A stretch of 8,134 nucleotides of DNA, taken from NCBI GenBank assembly GCA_051649785.1, contig JBOFHT010000067.1, positions 1 through 8,134 of the forward strand, written 5' to 3'. Of this stretch, positions 5,866-8,134 are shown in pieces. The notes beneath the pieces are model-generated. The model was not told the origin of the DNA, ran no database searches, and saw nothing but the letters and a program-made list of their open reading frames with translations. Within the stretch, counting starts at the first letter, position 1. Every line of letters starts with the position of its first letter. The position numbers and the translations under genes are program-made. Source of the DNA: JBOFHT01 sp051649785. Its GTDB lineage: Archaea > Methanobacteriota > Methanobacteria > Methanobacteriales > Methanobacteriaceae.

Positions 5866-6741
5866 ATGCAATCTAACACTTTAGAAATTCCTATAACTGA
5901 TAATCATATACATATTGATCATATTAATGGTCTTGGCCCTATTAAAGTAGCTAAAGCATTTTACAATGTAGGAGGTCGTGTTATGATTATTCCTAATAAA
6001 CCTTCTTGGACTTGTGATTGCTATGGGGACTTAAAAAAACCTATGGATATAACAATAGATTACTGTAATGAAATTAATAGTAATACTGATGTTACTGCAT
6101 TTCCTGTATGTGGTGTCCATCCTGCTGAGTTTTCAAAGCTTTTCGCTGACTGTGACCAAGAAGATGTAGATAAAGTAAACCAATTATTAGCTAAATTTAA
6201 AGATGCACTTAATTATGCTCAAAATTTAGTCAATGATGGAAAAGCTATAGCTATTGGTGAAATTGGAAGACCTCACTATGAAATTAGTTCTGAAGAAATG
6301 AATTATCAAATGGAACTTTTAGAATATGGTATTAACCTAGCTAAAGATGCGGATTGTCCTGTTCAAATCCACAGTGAAACTTTTACAATTACTGAATTTG
6401 AAGAGTTTGCTAAAATAGCTGATAAAATTGGAATTAAACAAAATAAACTTATTAAGCACTTTTCACCACCTATTGTTAATAAGAAAGCTAATTTTGGTCT
6501 TACTCCGTCCATCATAGCTAGTAAAAGTGCAATTAAATCTGCACTTTCTCAAGGGACTAATTTCCTTATGGAAACTGATTACCTTGATGATAATAGTCGT
6601 CCTGGTGCTGTATTAGGTTACAAAACTGTTCCTAAACGTACTCTTAATTTTATTGATAATAATATCATGTCTGAAGAAGATGCTTTTAAAATTCATAAAG
6701 ATAATGTTGAAAATATTTATAATATTGATTTAGATATATAG
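5866..6741 (+). CDS. TatD-related metal-dependent hydrolase
   Basis: The 291-residue protein is a TIM-barrel amidohydrolase of the TatD-like group. Metal ligands are visible in the usual order: H14 and H16 in DNHIHID, E132 in GEIGRPHY, H169 in VQIHSE, H198 in IKHFS and D238 in METDYLDD. GVHP (83-86) is the family's second conserved histidine motif. The fold is complete and close to the family's usual length, with no Asn tract. Bacterial TatD is a magnesium-dependent nuclease, but this archaeal subgroup differs around the metal site (for example the Cys pair at 50 and 52), so the substrate is not settled. The gene ends 12 bases before tsr3, which follows directly with its own ribosome-binding site, so the two are almost certainly one transcript. 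That suggests, but does not show, a link to RNA or ribosome metabolism. Confidence 0.88.
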   Translation: MQSNTLEIPITDNHIHIDHINGLGPIKVAKAFYNVGGRVMIIPNKPSWTCDCYGDLKKPMDITIDYCNEINSNTDVTAFPVCGVHPAEFSKLFADCDQEDVDKVNQLLAKFKDALNYAQNLVNDGKAIAIGEIGRPHYEISSEEMNYQMELLEYGINLAKDADCPVQIHSETFTITEFEEFAKIADKIGIKQNKLIKHFSPPIVNKKANFGLTPSIIASKSAIKSALSQGTNFLMETDYLDDNSRPGAVLGYKTVPKRTLNFIDNNIMSEEDAFKIHKDNVENIYNIDLDI

Positions 6742-6753
6742 TTAGGTTTTAAT

Positions 6754-7434
6754 ATGGACTTTAATAATACTAATAATATTAAAAATAGTGCCAATACTAG
6801 TAATTCTAGCAATAATTTTAATAATACTAATAATATTAACATTAGTTCTAATAAGGGTAATTCTAATTTTAATCAGGATAATAATTTGAATAATAAGGAT
6901 ATTGGTCTTAATTCTAATAAATTAAATCTAATTGTTTACCATGCTGGTGAATGTGAAAGAAAGAAATGTACTGCTTTTAAAATGGAAAAAACTAGTAATG
7001 TTAGAATTGTTTATAAAATTGGTCAAATTACTAAAGGGGCTATTGTATTAAACCCTTTTTCTAAAAAGGCAGTTTCTCCTACTGATCATAAGGCAGTAGC
7101 TAAACGTGGAATTATAGGTCTGGATTGTTCTTGGAATCAAATTAGCTCTTCTGCAACATTTTTTAGTCTAGCCAAATATCATAGAGCTCTTCCTTTTTTA
7201 GTTGCAGCTAATCCTACTAACTATGGAAAAGCTTGTAAACTTTCAACAGTTGAGGCAATGGTAGCTACTATGTATATTACAGGTTTTAAAGAAGAAGCAA
7301 TTAATGTTATTTCTGCATTTAAATGGGGGCCAACATTTATTGAATTAAATCAAGAGTTACTTGATGATTATAGTAATGCAAAAACAAGTGAAGATGTTGT
7401 TAAAATTCAAAATGATTTTTTAAGCCAATATTAA
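6754..7434 (+). CDS. tsr3: Tsr3/DUF367 rRNA aminocarboxypropyltransferase with Asn-rich N-terminal tail
   Basis: Residues about 58-226 match the Tsr3 family, which transfers the 3-amino-3-carboxypropyl group of S-adenosylmethionine to a hypermodified uridine or pseudouridine of small-subunit rRNA. Key motifs are CERKKCTAFKM (67-77) in the RLI-like N-terminal part, GLDCSW (122-127), and RALPFLVAANPTNYGKACKL split around 144-163 followed by STVEA. Archaeal homologues are commonly about 165-180 residues. This one has 226, because residues 1-57 are an added Asn/Ser/Thr tail. The start is ATG 6754 after AGGT (6744-6747); the next in-frame ATG is residue 77, inside the conserved domain, so the tail is really part of the frame. 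It is the second gene of an operon with the TatD-related hydrolase, and L40e lies 248 bases downstream. Confidence 0.93.
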   Translation: MDFNNTNNIKNSANTSNSSNNFNNTNNINISSNKGNSNFNQDNNLNNKDIGLNSNKLNLIVYHAGECERKKCTAFKMEKTSNVRIVYKIGQITKGAIVLNPFSKKAVSPTDHKAVAKRGIIGLDCSWNQISSSATFFSLAKYHRALPFLVAANPTNYGKACKLSTVEAMVATMYITGFKEEAINVISAFKWGPTFIELNQELLDDYSNAKTSEDVVKIQNDFLSQY

Positions 7435-7520
7435 AAAACACTTGATTTAACAACAAGATTTAAATACTATTAAGTTGATAATTTGTATAATGTTGTAAAC
7501 TTCATGTTTGTAGCTATTAT

Positions 7521-7544
7521 TTCTAGTTTTATGGGATACTAGAA
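7521..7544 (+). terminator. possible hairpin terminator between tsr3 and L40e
   Basis: TTCTAGT (7521-7527) and ACTAGAA (7538-7544) form a 7-bp stem with a ten-base loop, followed by the T-rich TTTATTATTTTA. It lies about 90 bases after the tsr3 stop. A second small inverted repeat, ACTTTA/TAAAGT (7572-7588), follows. No gene or structured RNA is seen elsewhere in the 248-base gap 7435-7682. Confidence 0.3.
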
Positions 7545-7602
7545 TTTATTATTTTACTTATTAGCTAAATTACTTTAAATAGTAAAGTTTAATAATTAAA
7601 TA

Positions 7603-7611
7603 ATTATAAAC
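7603..7611 (+). promoter_or_regulatory. possible TATA box for L40e
   Basis: ATTATAAAC, preceded by A-rich AATTAAATA, lies about 75 bases before the ATG. The predicted transcript start near 7630 leaves a leader of about 50 bases containing GGAGGAT. An alternative, TTTATAAAT at 7648-7656, is too close to that site for a leadered transcript. Confidence 0.3.
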
Positions 7612-7682
7612 TTATCGGTTTTAAAATGAATAGTGATTTTAAAACAATTTATAAATTCACACGATTATAAGGAGGATATTCA

Positions 7683-7829
7683 ATGGCAAAGTTTGAGGAA
7701 GCAGAAAACAGACTTTTTAATGTTAAAATTTGCTTTAAATGTAATGCTCGTAACCCCCCTGCAGCTAAAACTTGTAGGAAATGCGGATACAAAGGTTTAA
7801 GACTTAAAGCAAAAGAACAAAGAGGATAG
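7683..7829 (+). CDS. rpl40e: large-subunit ribosomal protein L40e
   Basis: This 48-residue basic protein is the archaeal L40e, a small zinc-binding protein of the 50S subunit (the archaeal counterpart of the eukaryotic protein made as a ubiquitin fusion). Four zinc ligands are present, C17-x2-C20 and C31-x2-C34, in ICFKCNARNPPAAKTCRKCG, followed by a basic tail (LRLKAKEQRG). The length is that expected for archaea, and no ubiquitin-like part is fused. The ATG at 7683 follows GGAGGAT at 7671-7677, the strongest ribosome-binding site in the window, as fits a highly expressed gene. The TAG at 7827-7829 is followed by T-rich DNA. Confidence 0.95.
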   Translation: MAKFEEAENRLFNVKICFKCNARNPPAAKTCRKCGYKGLRLKAKEQRG

Positions 7830-7852
7830 TTTTATAGCTTTATTGTTCTTAA

Positions 7853-7892
7853 TTTATTTTTTTATTTTATAATTTTTAATTCCTTATTTTTT
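7853..7892 (+). terminator. oligo-T termination region after L40e
   Basis: Runs of T (7857-7863, 7865-7868, 7873-7877, 7887-7892) begin about 25 bases after the stop codon on the coding strand. This is the usual archaeal termination signal. T-rich sequence continues to about 7990 without any gene. Confidence 0.5.
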
Positions 7893-7996
7893 AATTATAA
7901 TAATTTCATGACTTTTGTTTTACTTTTATTTTCAATTTATTTTCTCTTAGTTTAATCTTATTTTTAATATCTTTTCAATATTTTTTTTAAATTTTC

Positions 7997-8134
7997 GGCT
8001 TTGTAGAAACCCTTTTTTATTTTGTTAATTTATAGTCAAAAATATTTTTTTCAAAAAGAAATTTCCTTAATTTGCTAAGCCAAAGCATTTTAAGTTGTTT
8101 TAATTTTTGAAATAGCGGATTTTGATATAAACTA
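7997..8134 (+). mobile_element. MITE-like repeat, copy 2 (right end outside the window)
   Basis: The copy starts with GGCTTTGTAGAAACCCT (7997-8013), the reverse complement, with one mismatch, of the right end of copy 1. After about 15 bases the shared core begins (8029-8134 against 3-110 in copy 1). The core has the same direction in both copies. An internal inverted repeat, TTTCAAAAA with TTTTTGAAA, flanks the middle of the core. The right terminus, expected about 29 bases past the window edge, is not visible, so target duplication cannot be tested. Confidence 0.7.

Noticed and set aside
6754..6765. Shared ATGGACTTTAA start in the genes at 186 and 6754 as evidence of duplication
   Set aside because: The match covers only the first few codons followed by generic Asn codons; the cores are unrelated.
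7435..7682. Possible small RNA or tRNA in the gap before L40e
   Set aside because: There is no tRNA-like stem set or GC-rich structured stretch, only two short AT-rich inverted repeats and a promoter-like region.
1..8134. Composite transposon bounded by the two repeats
   Set aside because: The bracketed DNA holds core archaeal genes (tsr3, L40e) and no transposase or integrase, and the window edges cut the copies. Two chance insertions are simpler.

Overview
The window looks like the chromosome of a very AT-rich methanogenic archaeon of the order Methanobacteriales, most likely Methanobrevibacter or a close relative. Ribosomal protein L40e, a Tsr3-type rRNA-modifying enzyme and a DUF116 protein occur together. 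Ribosome-binding sites are GGTGAT- or GGAGG-like with short spacers. TATA-like boxes precede the genes, and a T-rich tract follows the last gene. The assignment rests on gene content and base composition only.

Layout. Bases 1-139 are most of one copy of a short repeat with an imperfect terminal inverted repeat. A second copy in the same orientation starts at 7997 and runs off the right edge. About 7.9 kb of ordinary-looking chromosome lies between them. In order: an acidic Asn-rich protein of unknown function (186-710); a 57-bp tandem duplication over its stop codon (690-794); a large fused ChlI-ChlD metal-chelatase-type ATPase with TTG start (858-3263); a convergent QueG-like iron-sulfur protein (4046-3306); a divergent promoter region; a 51-residue zinc-ribbon protein (4255-4410); an unrecognised Cys-containing protein (4526-5014); a DUF116 membrane protein (5059-5763); a TatD-related metal hydrolase (5866-6741); a Tsr3 homologue (6754-7434); and L40e (7683-7829), followed by T-rich sequence.

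Functionally the right half leans towards ribosome biogenesis. Tsr3 modifies small-subunit rRNA and L40e is a large-subunit protein. The TatD-related gene is only 12 bp from tsr3 and is probably co-transcribed with it. The left half contains metal or Fe-S proteins (chelatase-like ATPase, two-cluster Fe-S protein) with no visible common pathway.

The most striking property is that five of the eight longer proteins carry Asn-rich low-complexity tracts. These sit at N-termini, C-termini, in a linker, and between two Fe-S cluster motifs, always outside recognisable folds, and in genes on both strands. I see no defence system, CRISPR array, transposase, tRNA or rRNA gene. The candidates for something new are the short repeat family, the Asn-tract habit and the unassigned small proteins.
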